Notes under the pieces: generated by a model
Database searches by the model: none
What the model saw: only the letters and a program-made list of their open reading frames with translations
What the model was told of the DNA's origin: nothing
In this document: piece after piece, positions 51,974 to 60,284 of the stretch
Layout of the letters: each line of letters begins with the position of its first letter
Position numbering within the stretch: position 1 is the first letter of the stretch
Source: Ponticaulis profundi
GTDB lineage: Bacteria > Pseudomonadota > Alphaproteobacteria > Caulobacterales > Hyphomonadaceae
DNA length: 64,000 bases
NCBI RefSeq assembly: GCF_042659465.1
Contig: NZ_JBHSSW010000066.1
Span: forward strand, 681,094-745,093
Reading direction: 5' to 3'
Position numbers and translations under genes: made by a program

Positions 51974-52504
51974 TTACTTCTTCTTACCTTCCTTGCGACG
52001 AACTTGTTCGCCAGCATAGCGAATACCTTTGCCTTTGTATGGCTCAGGCGGACGATACTTGCGGATCTCAGCAGCAACCTGACCAACAGCTTGCTTATCA
52101 GCGCCAGCAATCTTCACTTCGGTTGGTTTCGTGCTTGTGAGCGTTATACCTTCCGGAGCTTCATAGATTACATCGTGGCTGAAGCCGAGTGACAGTTTAA
52201 CGTTAGAGCCCTGCATTTGAGCACGGTAACCAACGCCAACCAGTTCAAGCTCTTTCTCATAGCCATCGGTGACACCGATCACCATGTTCTGAGCACGAGC
52301 GCGCATTGTGCCCCACATGGCACGCGAACGCTTGGACTCATCACGAGGTGTGAACGTTACTGCGTTGTCCTCAAGTTTGATTTCAACGTCGTCCACGACT
52401 TTGAGCTGAAGCTCACCTTTTGGGCCCTTGGCCGTCAGGACACGATCCTCAAGAGAGAACGTGGCCTTTCCGCCTTCTACAGGGAGTTTTCCGATACGAG
52501 ACAT
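51974..52504 (-). CDS. rplF: 50S ribosomal protein L6
   Basis: 176 residues. MSRIGKLPVE at the start and KYRPPEPYKGKGIRYAGE at the end mark L6. It follows rpsH and overlaps nothing. Confidence 0.97.
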   Translation of the reverse strand: MSRIGKLPVEGGKATFSLEDRVLTAKGPKGELQLKVVDDVEIKLEDNAVTFTPRDESKRSRAMWGTMRARAQNMVIGVTDGYEKELELVGVGYRAQMQGSNVKLSLGFSHDVIYEAPEGITLTSTKPTEVKIAGADKQAVGQVAAEIRKYRPPEPYKGKGIRYAGEQVRRKEGKKK

Positions 52505-52519
52505 ACCTTCACCCTACCC

Positions 52520-52915
52520 TTAAACGACCCGACACAGGATTTCGCCGCCAACATTCTCTGTACGCGCTGTGTTGTCAGACATGACACCCTTCGGCGTGGA
52601 GAGAATTGAGATGCCCAGACCGTTCTGGACCAGCGGCAGATCCTTGACCGAAGAATACACGCGGCGTCCTGGTTTGGACACACGACGGATTTCCGAGATC
52701 ACGGGCGTACCATCATAATATTTGAGCTCGATTTCGATCGACTTTTTGCCGTCTTTTTCGACCTCGGTGAAACCACGAATATAGCCTTCGCTCTGAAGAA
52801 CTTCCAGAACGCGCAGACGCAGTTTTGAAGCTGGTGTGATGACACCGGTTTTACCGCGCAGCTGTGCGTTGCGGATACGGGTCAGCATATCACCGAGAGG
52901 ATCTGACAAGTTCAT
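52520..52915 (-). CDS. rpsH: 30S ribosomal protein S8
   Basis: 131 residues, starting MNLSDPLGDMLTRIRNAQLRG and ending GGEILCRVV. ATG 52915 has GGGAGGAG upstream; the longer frame to 52993 is not used. Confidence 0.97.
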   Translation of the reverse strand: MNLSDPLGDMLTRIRNAQLRGKTGVITPASKLRLRVLEVLQSEGYIRGFTEVEKDGKKSIEIELKYYDGTPVISEIRRVSKPGRRVYSSVKDLPLVQNGLGISILSTPKGVMSDNTARTENVGGEILCRVV

Positions 52916-52928
52916 GAATACTCCTCCC

Positions 52929-53234
52929 TTACCAGCTTGATTTGACCATGCCAGGAACCTTACCCAGGTTGCCCAGCTCGCGAAGTGCCACACGTGACAT
53001 CTTCAGCTTGCGATAATAACCACGTGGGCGACCAGAGACTTCGCAACGGTTGCGAATACGGTTCTCAGCCGAATTACGTGGAAGCTCAGCCAGTTTCAGG
53101 CGCGCTGCAAAACGCTCTTCCAGAGGAAGGTCCTCATTCAGAGCAATCTCTTTCAGGCGAGCCCGACGGCCAGCATACTTTTTAACGAGCGCCTTGCGCT
53201 TGTTGTTACGTTCGATTGCGCTTTTCTTCGCCAT
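52929..53234 (-). CDS. rpsN: 30S ribosomal protein S14
   Basis: 101 residues of the long, zinc-free type: the four cysteines of the short form are missing (only C at NRCEVSGRPRG). The start MAKKSAIERNNKRK is conserved. ATG 53234 is preceded by GAGGACGAT; the frame extending to 53447 is not used. Confidence 0.97.
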   Translation of the reverse strand: MAKKSAIERNNKRKALVKKYAGRRARLKEIALNEDLPLEERFAARLKLAELPRNSAENRIRNRCEVSGRPRGYYRKLKMSRVALRELGNLGKVPGMVKSSW

Positions 53235-53250
53235 ATCGTCCTCCCAGCGC

Positions 53251-53811
53251 CTAGTTTCGGAACGGGAAGCCAACGTGCCCCAGCAGGGCCTTGGCTTCCT
53301 CGTCCGTTTGCGCGGTGGTGCACACAATGATGTCCATACCCCAGATCTGATCGACCTGGTCGTAATTGATTTCCGGGAACACGATGTGTTCCTTGATGCC
53401 CATGGCGTAGTTGCCATTGCCATCAAAGCTTTTGCCGTTAAGGCCACGGAAGTCTTTCACGCGTGGAAGAGCAATCGTGACCAGACGGTCAAGAAACTCA
53501 TACATACGATCGCGACGCAGTGTTACTTTACAACCAATGTTCATGCCTTCGCGGACTTTGAAGCCAGCGATAGACTTACGGGCTTTGGTCGCAACTGGCT
53601 TTTGACCAGCAATTGCTTCCATATCACGAAGAGCCGTTTGGATCTTCTTGGAATCCGCAACCGCTTCGCCAACCCCCATGTTCAGCACGACTTTGTCGAG
53701 CTTCGGCATTTGCATTGGGTTCGAATAGTTGAACTGCTCTTGCATCTTCTCGCGAATGGTCTCGCGATAGATTTTGCGCAGGCGTGGTTCGTAAGTGGCC
53801 GTATCAGACAT
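53251..53811 (-). CDS. rplE: 50S ribosomal protein L5
   Basis: 186 residues, starting MSDTATYEPRLRKIYRETIREKM, with NPMQMPKLDKVVLNMGVGEAV and GMDIIVCTTAQTDEEAKALL. Its start overlaps the rplX stop by eight bases. Confidence 0.97.
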   Translation of the reverse strand: MSDTATYEPRLRKIYRETIREKMQEQFNYSNPMQMPKLDKVVLNMGVGEAVADSKKIQTALRDMEAIAGQKPVATKARKSIAGFKVREGMNIGCKVTLRRDRMYEFLDRLVTIALPRVKDFRGLNGKSFDGNGNYAMGIKEHIVFPEINYDQVDQIWGMDIIVCTTAQTDEEAKALLGHVGFPFRN

Positions 53812-54121
53812 CGATGGCCTCCCCTGAACGTTTTGCAAACCGGACTTTGCGACCGTGATCGTCGGTGCGGAAGCCAACACGTGTTGGTTTGCCGTCTTTC
53901 GGATCAAGCAGTGCAACGTTCGACACATGGATCGGCGCTTCGAAGCGCTTAATGCCACCCTGGTCGAACTGGCTTGGTTTCTGGTGACGTGTCACAACAT
54001 TAACGCCAGACACAATCACACGGCTCTCAGCAGGCATGACTTTCGTCACTTCGCCTTGCTTACCTTTATCGCGGCCGGAGAGAACCTCCACGCGATCGCC
54101 TTTTTTCACCTTGGCAGCCAT
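53804..54121 (-). CDS. rplX: 50S ribosomal protein L24
   Basis: 105 residues with the KOW motif KKGDRVEVLSGRDKGKQGEV and GGIKRFEAPIHVSNVALLDPKDGKPTRVGF. It overlaps rplN by one base. Confidence 0.97.
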   Translation of the reverse strand: MAAKVKKGDRVEVLSGRDKGKQGEVTKVMPAESRVIVSGVNVVTRHQKPSQFDQGGIKRFEAPIHVSNVALLDPKDGKPTRVGFRTDDHGRKVRFAKRSGEAIDV

Positions 54122-54489
54122 TACAAGACCTCCGGTGCGAGCGAAATGATCTTCATGTGGTTTTTCGCGCGAAGTTCGCGTGGAACCGGTCCGAAGATAC
54201 GAGTGCCGATAGGCTCGCCGTTATTGTTGATCAGAACGGCAGCGTTCGTGTCGAAACGGATCGCTGTGCCGTCTGGGCGCATAATGTCTTTGGAAACGCG
54301 AACGACGACAGCTTTACGCACATCACCTTTTTTCACGCGTCCTTTCGGAATTGCTTCCTTCACCGAAACCACGATGACATCGCCAACACTCGCGTAACGG
54401 CGCTTTGCACCACCCAGCACTTTAATGCACTGGACGCGGCGAGCGCCTGAGTTGTCAGCAACCATCAGGTTTGTCTGCATCTGGATCAT
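54121..54489 (-). CDS. rplN: 50S ribosomal protein L14
   Basis: 122 residues, starting MIQMQTNLMVADNSGARRVQCIKVLGG, the L14 signature, and ending MKIISLAPEVL. It overlaps rpsQ by four bases. Confidence 0.98.
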   Translation of the reverse strand: MIQMQTNLMVADNSGARRVQCIKVLGGAKRRYASVGDVIVVSVKEAIPKGRVKKGDVRKAVVVRVSKDIMRPDGTAIRFDTNAAVLINNNGEPIGTRIFGPVPRELRAKNHMKIISLAPEVL

Positions 54490-54737
54490 GCGGCATCTCC
54501 ACCAGCTTGATCAGTGACGAGTTCCCAGCGCTTGAGCTTGGACTTCGGTGCACACTCGATGATTGACACTTTCTGGCCTTCTACAGCCACGTTGTTTTCG
54601 TCATGGGCGTGGTAGCGCTTTGACTTACGCACGGTCTTCCGAAGCAGTGGGTGCAGGAAAGTACGCTCAACACGCACGATCGCTGTTTTGTCCTGCTTGG
54701 TGGAGACCACCACACCTTCCATAATCCGCCTAGGCAT
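54486..54737 (-). CDS. rpsQ: 30S ribosomal protein S17
   Basis: 83 residues. MPRRIMEGVVVSTKQDKTAIVRVERTFLHPLLRKTVRKSKRYHAHDE is typical S17. Its 3' end overlaps the start of rplN. Confidence 0.97.
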   Translation of the reverse strand: MPRRIMEGVVVSTKQDKTAIVRVERTFLHPLLRKTVRKSKRYHAHDENNVAVEGQKVSIIECAPKSKLKRWELVTDQAGGDAA

Positions 54738-54760
54738 ATTGCTTCATTGCTCCCTTAGGT

Positions 54761-54961
54761 TCACGCAGCGCTGGTTTGCGTCTTTTCGCGCAGGATCGTT
54801 TGGATCCGGGCGATGTCGCGACGCACCTGTCGCACGCGGGCGGTGTTCTCCAGCTGACCAGTGGCCTGCTGGAATCGAAGATTAAATTGCTCTTTCTTCA
54901 GACCTACGAGCTCTTCCTTGAGCTGGTCTTCAGTTTTTGCGCGAACGTCTACCGCTTTCAT
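54761..54961 (-). CDS. rpmC: 50S ribosomal protein L29
   Basis: 66 residues. LKEELVGLKKEQFNLRFQQATGQLENTARVRQVRRDIARIQT is the L29 coiled hairpin. Confidence 0.97.
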   Translation of the reverse strand: MKAVDVRAKTEDQLKEELVGLKKEQFNLRFQQATGQLENTARVRQVRRDIARIQTILREKTQTSAA

Positions 54962-54979
54962 ATCAGTCTCTCCTCGCGC

Positions 54980-55393
54980 CTATTCGCTAATCCGGGTAAC
55001 GACTTTCGTCTTGATCGGCAGCTTTGCAGCGCCAAGACGCAGGGCTTCGCGAGCCACTTCATCGTTCACACCATCAATTTCGAACAGGATACGGCCTGGC
55101 TTCACCTTTGCGACCCAACGGTCGATGGAGCCTTTACCTTTACCCATCCGGACTTCAATCGGCTTCGCAGAAACCGGCAGGTCCGGGAAGATGCGGATCC
55201 AGACTTTACCCTGACGTTTCATCTGACGGGTAATCGCACGACGTGTCGCCTCAATCTGGCGAGACGTAATGCGCTCTGGTTCCATGGCTTTCAGACCGTA
55301 AGAACCAAAGTTCAGCGAAAAGCCACCCTTTGCGTTCCCGTGGATACGGCCTTTAAACGCCTTGCGGAATTTTGTCCGTTTCGGTTGCAGCAT
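54980..55393 (-). CDS. rplP: 50S ribosomal protein L16
   Basis: 137 residues, starting MLQPKRTKFRKAFKGRIHGNAKGG. RIFPDLPVSAKPIEVRMGKGKGS is complete. Confidence 0.97.
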   Translation of the reverse strand: MLQPKRTKFRKAFKGRIHGNAKGGFSLNFGSYGLKAMEPERITSRQIEATRRAITRQMKRQGKVWIRIFPDLPVSAKPIEVRMGKGKGSIDRWVAKVKPGRILFEIDGVNDEVAREALRLGAAKLPIKTKVVTRISE

Positions 55394-55398
55394 TAGAC

Positions 55399-56136
55399 TT
55401 AAGCTCCTGCGCCTTCACGGTTGCCCTGACGGTCGCCGCGCGGATTAGAAGAACGCGCACGCGCTTCACCAGAAGCTTCCTGTTTCTTATCCTGGGCCAT
55501 CGGATCATGTTCCATGATCTCGCCTTTGTAGACCCAGACTTTAATGCCGATGATACCGTAGGTCGTCAGCGCTTCAGCCGTACCGTAGTCGATGTCCGCA
55601 CGCAGTGTGTGCAGAGGAACAGAACCCTCTGAATACTGCTCTGTACGAGCGATCTCCGCGCCGCCAAGACGACCAGAAACCATCACACGAACACCAAGCG
55701 CACCAAGGCGCATAGCAGACTGAATTGAGCGCTTCATCGCACGACGGAAAGAGGCACGGCGCTCCAGCTGACGAGCAATGTCATCAGCGATCAGAGAGGC
55801 GTCGACTTCCGGCTTACGGATCTCAACCAGGTTCACGAATACTTCGTCTTCGACGATTTTAGAAAGCTGCTTACGCAGGCTTTCAATGTCCGCACCTTTT
55901 TTACCGATGACCATACCCGGGCGAGCCGTGTGGATGGTGATGCGGCATTTCTTGTGTGGACGCTCGACGATGATTTTCGAGATACCAGCTTGCTTCAGCT
56001 TGGTCTTGATGAACTCACGAAGCTTGAGATCTTCGTGCAGAAGACGACCGTAGTCGGCGCTATCTGCATACCAGCGAGAATCCCAAGTCCGGTTGATACC
56101 AAGACGAAGACCGATTGGATTGACCTTCTGACCCAT
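55399..56136 (-). CDS. rpsC: 30S ribosomal protein S3
   Basis: 245 residues. MGQKVNPIGLRLGINRTWDSRWYA is the universal start and a KH domain follows with RPGMVIGKKGADIESLRKQL. The last 30 residues (about 215-245) are a basic, low-complexity tail beyond the core. It overlaps rplV by one base. Confidence 0.97.
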   Translation of the reverse strand: MGQKVNPIGLRLGINRTWDSRWYADSADYGRLLHEDLKLREFIKTKLKQAGISKIIVERPHKKCRITIHTARPGMVIGKKGADIESLRKQLSKIVEDEVFVNLVEIRKPEVDASLIADDIARQLERRASFRRAMKRSIQSAMRLGALGVRVMVSGRLGGAEIARTEQYSEGSVPLHTLRADIDYGTAEALTTYGIIGIKVWVYKGEIMEHDPMAQDKKQEASGEARARSSNPRGDRQGNREGAGA

Positions 56137-56534
56137 TACGCGGCCTCCGCTTCAGATACAGCCATGCTTGTGTCGCGCAGAACGATCGTGATCTGTGCAA
56201 ATGGCTTCAGAATGCGAGCAGCTCGGCCACGAGCACGTGCACGCAGACGCTTCATAACCAGGTTCTTCCCGACATAGGCTTCAGCAACGATCAGTGAGTC
56301 GATGTCGAGACCATGGTTGTTCTCGGCATTCGCAATCGCGCTCTTGAGAAGCTTACGAACGTCGTGAGCATGACGCTTAGGAGAGAACTCCAGCTCAGCC
56401 AGCGCCTTCTCTGCTGTCAGGCCACGAATGGACTGAGCAATCAGGTTCAGCTTCTGAGGGCTGATGCGAGCCATGCGAAGAACAGCGCGTGCTTCGTTCT
56501 CGGCCTGCTTCGGGGGTGCCTTAGGCTTACCCAT
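56136..56534 (-). CDS. rplV: 50S ribosomal protein L22
   Basis: 132 residues. ARAVLRMARISPQKLNLIAQSIRGLTAEKALAELEF and the terminal beta hairpin RARARGRAARILKPFAQITIVL are present. Confidence 0.97.
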   Translation of the reverse strand: MGKPKAPPKQAENEARAVLRMARISPQKLNLIAQSIRGLTAEKALAELEFSPKRHAHDVRKLLKSAIANAENNHGLDIDSLIVAEAYVGKNLVMKRLRARARGRAARILKPFAQITIVLRDTSMAVSEAEAA

Positions 56535-56536
56535 GA

Positions 56537-56815
56537 CTACCTCCGCTTCGCTTTCTTGTCCGCGCCGTGGCCGTAGTAAGTACGGGTCGGAGCGAATTCG
56601 CCAAACTTGTGACCAACCATTTCCTCAGAAACAGTGACCGGGATGAATTTGTTGCCGTTGTGGACCTGGAATGTCAGGCCAACAAAGTTCGGCAGGATAG
56701 TTGAACGACGCGACCAGGTCTTGATCACTTCGCGTTTCGTCGAGTTTGCAGCCGCCTCTGCTTTCTTGAGCAGATAGCCGTCGACGAAGGGGCCTTTCCA
56801 GACAGAACGAGACAT
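56537..56815 (-). CDS. rpsS: 30S ribosomal protein S19
   Basis: 92 residues. MSRSVWKGPFVDGYLLKKAE and GHKFGEFAPTRTYYGHGADKKAKRR are typical S19. Confidence 0.97.
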   Translation of the reverse strand: MSRSVWKGPFVDGYLLKKAEAAANSTKREVIKTWSRRSTILPNFVGLTFQVHNGNKFIPVTVSEEMVGHKFGEFAPTRTYYGHGADKKAKRR

Positions 56816-56826
56816 GTCTAAACGTC

Positions 56827-57654
56827 CTACTTCTTATGACGGCGGCGGATGATGAGACGGTCCGTCGCCTTGTTCTTGCGGGTTTTTGGACCACGCGTCT
56901 TTTTACCCCACGGCGTCACTGGGTGACGACCGCCCGAGGACTTACCTTCACCACCACCGTGTGGGTGGTCGAACGGGTTCATAACAACACCACGAACAGA
57001 CGGACGCTTACCGAGATGGCGTTTGCGACCAGCTTTACCGAGGTTCTGGTTCATGTTGTCCGGGTTGGACACAGCACCAACTGTTGCCAGGCAGCGTTCA
57101 AGCACCATGCGAAGCTCGCCAGAAGAAAGTTTGATCTGAGCGTAACCATCAGCACGACCAACGAGCTGAGCATACGTACCAGCTGAACGCGCGATCTGAG
57201 CACCTTTTTCAGGCTTCATCTCGATGTTGTGGATAATCGTACCCACCGGGATGTTCTTCAGAGGCAGCGTATTGCCTGGTTTGATGTCAGCCGTTGAGCT
57301 GGAGATAACCGTGTCACCGACACCAAGGCGCTGCGGCGCGATGATGTACGACAGATCGCCATCCTCATATTTGATGAGAGCGATGAACGCCGTGCGGTTC
57401 GGGTCATATTCCAGACGCTCTACCGTTGCAGGCACATCAAACTTGTTACGTTTGAAGTCGACCTTACGGTACAGTTTCTTAGCACCACCGCCGATACGAC
57501 GAGCCGTGATACGACCTGTGTTGTTACGACCGCCATTCTTGGTCAGGCCTTCAGTCAGCGCCTTTACAGGGCGACCTTTGTGCAGACCAGAACGATCAAC
57601 CAGAACAAGCTGGCGACGGCCCGGTGAGGTAGGATTGAATGTCTTCAAAGCCAT
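56827..57654 (-). CDS. rplB: 50S ribosomal protein L2
   Basis: 275 residues, the usual length. MALKTFNPTSPGRRQLVLVDRSGLHKG and MNPFDHPHGGGEGKSSGGRHPVTPWGKKTRG with the functionally important histidine are present. Confidence 0.98.
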   Translation of the reverse strand: MALKTFNPTSPGRRQLVLVDRSGLHKGRPVKALTEGLTKNGGRNNTGRITARRIGGGAKKLYRKVDFKRNKFDVPATVERLEYDPNRTAFIALIKYEDGDLSYIIAPQRLGVGDTVISSSTADIKPGNTLPLKNIPVGTIIHNIEMKPEKGAQIARSAGTYAQLVGRADGYAQIKLSSGELRMVLERCLATVGAVSNPDNMNQNLGKAGRKRHLGKRPSVRGVVMNPFDHPHGGGEGKSSGGRHPVTPWGKKTRGPKTRKNKATDRLIIRRRHKK

Positions 57655-57668
57655 GATTCAGGGGCCCC

Positions 57669-57971
57669 TTAAAGTCCGGTTGTCACGTCGATGAACTGGC
57701 CATCGGCAAGCGTGACAATCGCTTTTTTGAAGTCATTACGGCGACCAGCGATACCGCGGAAGCGTTTGGTTTTGCCTTTCACCTTGATGGTGTTTACGGC
57801 TTCGACCTTAACTTCGAACAGTTTCTCAATAGCCTCTTTAATCTGAGGCTTGGTCGCGTCGATCGCAACTTTGAACACGACCTTGTTCTCTTCAGAGAGC
57901 AGTGTCGCTTTCTCAGTGATGAGAGGCGACACGATCGTGTCATAGTGTACGGGTTGAGCAGCTTTAGACAT
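57669..57971 (-). CDS. rplW: 50S ribosomal protein L23
   Basis: 100 residues. VSPLITEKATLL and EAVNTIKVKGKTKRFRGIAGRRNDFKKAIVTL are family segments. It follows rplD by three bases. Confidence 0.97.
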   Translation of the reverse strand: MSKAAQPVHYDTIVSPLITEKATLLSEENKVVFKVAIDATKPQIKEAIEKLFEVKVEAVNTIKVKGKTKRFRGIAGRRNDFKKAIVTLADGQFIDVTTGL

Positions 57972-57974
57972 GAA

Positions 57975-58916
57975 TTAGCCCTCTCCGTTTGCGGCTTTTT
58001 CAGCACGCATTTTAACGAGCAGGCGCTGGTCAACTTTGGCACGCGGAGCTTCGCCCGCCACCATTGCTTTGGCCTGGCCAACCCAGTCTTCTGTCGCAGC
58101 GCGGCTAGAGACACCGACCTTGTCGAAGAGCGCCGTTGCGTCTGCTTCAGAGATCGCTGCAAGCTTCGTCAGCTCGCCGTAACCTTCTGCAGCCAGAGCT
58201 TTGGAAGCTTTAGCGCCAACACCGTCGATCAGAACGACATCATCAACGAAACCCTCTTCGCCCGGCTTTGCGCCAGCTGGAGCATCCGTTTCGCCGTTGA
58301 AACGCGCATGAATTGCGTCAATCGCATCCTTAGTCAGAACCAGTGTTTGACGACGCATCACGTCGTAAACGTTCAGACCAGCAGATGGCAGGACATCAAC
58401 GTTAGGAATATTGCGGGCCGCACGTGCGAAACCTTCATTCAGCTCAACGCCGCCAATAATGAGCGCGTTAGACAGACCGAGAGATTCGAACGATGCGCGC
58501 AGCGCCTTCGTTTTGCCTTCGTCGAAGTTCACGTCCTCGAGCACAATAAGGCTACCACCCTGCACTTTTGCAGAGAGAGCGTGCTTCAGAGCAAGCGCAC
58601 GAACCTTCTTAGGAAGATCGTGAGCGTGGCTGCGAACGCGAGGTCCGTGAGCAACACCACCACCAACAAAGATAGGCGCGTTACGTGAACCGTGACGAGC
58701 ACCGCCAGAACCCTTCTGACGAATGTACTTCTTGGTTGTACGCTTCACTTCTGAACGTGACTTGGTTTTGTGCGTACCAGCCTGGCGCTTTGCCAGCTGA
58801 TAACGAACCATGCGCTGAAGAATGTCGCCGCGGATCTCTTCGATACCAAAAATGGCATCATCGAGCTCAACCTTACCGGCTTTCTTAGCGCCAAGCGTTG
58901 TGACTGCGAGTTCCAT
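57975..58916 (-). CDS. rplD: 50S ribosomal protein L4 with unusual C-terminal domain
   Basis: 313 residues, about 105 longer than ordinary L4 (around 205). Residues 1-208 are a complete L4, with KYIRQKGSGGARHGSRNAPIFVGGGVAHGP as the extended loop. Residues 209-313 begin with an Ala/Pro/Gly linker, then a compact helical part: VLIDGVGAKASKALAAEGYGELTKLAAISEADATAL...DWVGQAKAMV. The GVG turn between helices looks like a helix-hairpin-helix unit; similar segments occur (from memory) as extensions of L21 and NuoE in alphaproteobacteria. It ends in a basic helix. The frame is continuous with no sign of a sequencing frameshift. Ends directly on rplC (one-base overlap). Confidence 0.93.
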   Translation of the reverse strand: MELAVTTLGAKKAGKVELDDAIFGIEEIRGDILQRMVRYQLAKRQAGTHKTKSRSEVKRTTKKYIRQKGSGGARHGSRNAPIFVGGGVAHGPRVRSHAHDLPKKVRALALKHALSAKVQGGSLIVLEDVNFDEGKTKALRASFESLGLSNALIIGGVELNEGFARAARNIPNVDVLPSAGLNVYDVMRRQTLVLTKDAIDAIHARFNGETDAPAGAKPGEEGFVDDVVLIDGVGAKASKALAAEGYGELTKLAAISEADATALFDKVGVSSRAATEDWVGQAKAMVAGEAPRAKVDQRLLVKMRAEKAANGEG

Positions 58917-59701
58917 TACGCGTCAGCTCCCTCGGATTCTGCAGGCGCGCCTTCACCAGCCTTGAAAGCCCCTGGAAGCGGAGCTTCCTCTGGGCGAGCC
59001 TTTTTCACAGCGTCACGAACTTCGACCCAGCCGTTTTCCGGACCAGGAACGTTACCCTTGACGAGGAGAAGACCACGCTCAGCGTCGACGCGTACGACTT
59101 CAATGTTTTGTGTGGTCACACGGTCAACACCGTAGTGGCCAGCCATTTTCTTGCCTTTGAAGACCTTACCCGGATCCTGGCACTGACCAGTCGAACCGTG
59201 CGAACGGTGAGAGATGGAAACACCGTGAGATGCGCGCAGACCACCAAAGTTCCAGCGCTTCATCGCACCCGCGAAGCCACGACCAACCGAGATTCCGGCA
59301 ACGTCTACTTTCTGACCCACAACAAAGTGATCAGCAGAAATCTCAGAACCAACTGCAGGCAGCTCACCACCCTCAATGCGGAACTCGAGAACTTTTGCTT
59401 TAGGCTCCACACCAGCTTTCGCGAACTGACCGCGATCTGCTTTCGTCGCGCGCTTAGCTTTCTTAGCGCCAGCGCCCATGACGACAGCCGTGTAACCGTC
59501 TGTTTTCGTTTTCTCGACGCGGTCTTTCTTAGAACCACGGTTCACAGAAGTGGTGCGCTCCTCAGTGGTACGCAGACCAACTACCTGACAACCTTCCAGA
59601 GAAAGGACCGTCACCGGGATGTGATTGCCGTCTTCAGAGAAGACGCGCGTCATACCCATTTTCTTGGCCAGGAGGCCAGTACGTTTAGCTGGGAGTGTCA
59701 T
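58916..59701 (-). CDS. rplC: 50S ribosomal protein L3
   Basis: 261 residues. MTLPAKRTGLLAKKMGMTRVFSEDGNHIPVTVL, GFAGAMKRWNFGGLRASHGVSISHRSHGSTGQCQDPGKVFKGKKMAGHYG are complete. The tail from about 230 (EEAPLPGAFKAGEGAPAESE) is an acidic extension compared with E. coli. Confidence 0.97.
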   Translation of the reverse strand: MTLPAKRTGLLAKKMGMTRVFSEDGNHIPVTVLSLEGCQVVGLRTTEERTTSVNRGSKKDRVEKTKTDGYTAVVMGAGAKKAKRATKADRGQFAKAGVEPKAKVLEFRIEGGELPAVGSEISADHFVVGQKVDVAGISVGRGFAGAMKRWNFGGLRASHGVSISHRSHGSTGQCQDPGKVFKGKKMAGHYGVDRVTTQNIEVVRVDAERGLLLVKGNVPGPENGWVEVRDAVKKARPEEAPLPGAFKAGEGAPAESEGADA

Positions 59702-60022
59702 TTATCGTGCCCCCTCGAGCTTGATCTCAACCGCAACACCTGCAGACAGGTCGAGCTTCATGAGCGCGTCGACCGTTTGTGGTGTTGGGTCAACGATATC
59801 CAACACGCGCTTATGCGTGCGAATTTCAAACTGCTCACGAGACTTCTTGTTCACGTGCGGTGAGCGGTTGACCGTGAAGCGCTCAATGCGGGTTGGCAGC
59901 GGCACCGGGCCGCGCACCTGAGCGCCTGTTCGCTTGGCCGTTGATACGATCTCTTTCGCCGACACATCGAGGGCGCGGTGATCAAAGGCCTTCAGGCGAA
60001 TCCGGATGTTTTGTCGTTCCAT
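59702..60022 (-). CDS. rpsJ: 30S ribosomal protein S10
   Basis: 106 residues, starting MERQNIRIRLKAFDHRALDVSAKEIVSTAKRTGAQVRGPVPLPTR. ATG 60022 is used; the longer frame to 60091 runs into leader sequence. First gene of the superoperon; no tuf or fus precedes it. Confidence 0.97.
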   Translation of the reverse strand: MERQNIRIRLKAFDHRALDVSAKEIVSTAKRTGAQVRGPVPLPTRIERFTVNRSPHVNKKSREQFEIRTHKRVLDIVDPTPQTVDALMKLDLSAGVAVEIKLEGAR

Positions 60023-60164
60023 TGTAGCGTCCGTCCGCACAAAAAAAGCTAAGCCCACCACACGCGACCTGACGGTCAGATGGCGGACCAAAACCAGTGA
60101 ATTGTTCCGTTTCGTGGAGGAGCGTATACCGAAAAGGTACGGTCACCTCATTCACGAGCGGCGA

Positions 60165-60193
60165 CGTTTATGTGTTTGCGACTCGGATGTCAA
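60165..60193 (-). promoter_or_regulatory. Promoter of the S10 superoperon
   Basis: On the minus strand TTGACA (60193-60188) and TAAACG (60170-60165) are 17 bases apart. The leader to rpsJ is about 135 bases. No known L4-type leader hairpin was identified, though the region was not folded. Confidence 0.65.
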
Positions 60194-60284
60194 CACATGA
60201 GTTAAGTTTCTGGCCCGCATTTATCAGGGGTTTGGGTATCCCGGGGACAGAAAGCTGATCGCCGTTGTTTCTCACTATATATTA

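Noticed and set aside
51186..52019. 277-residue open frame on the plus strand
   Set aside because: Fully antisense to rpsE and rplR; shadow of those genes.
53050..53952. 300-residue open frame on the plus strand
   Set aside because: Antisense to rpsN, rplE and rplX with no independent evidence.
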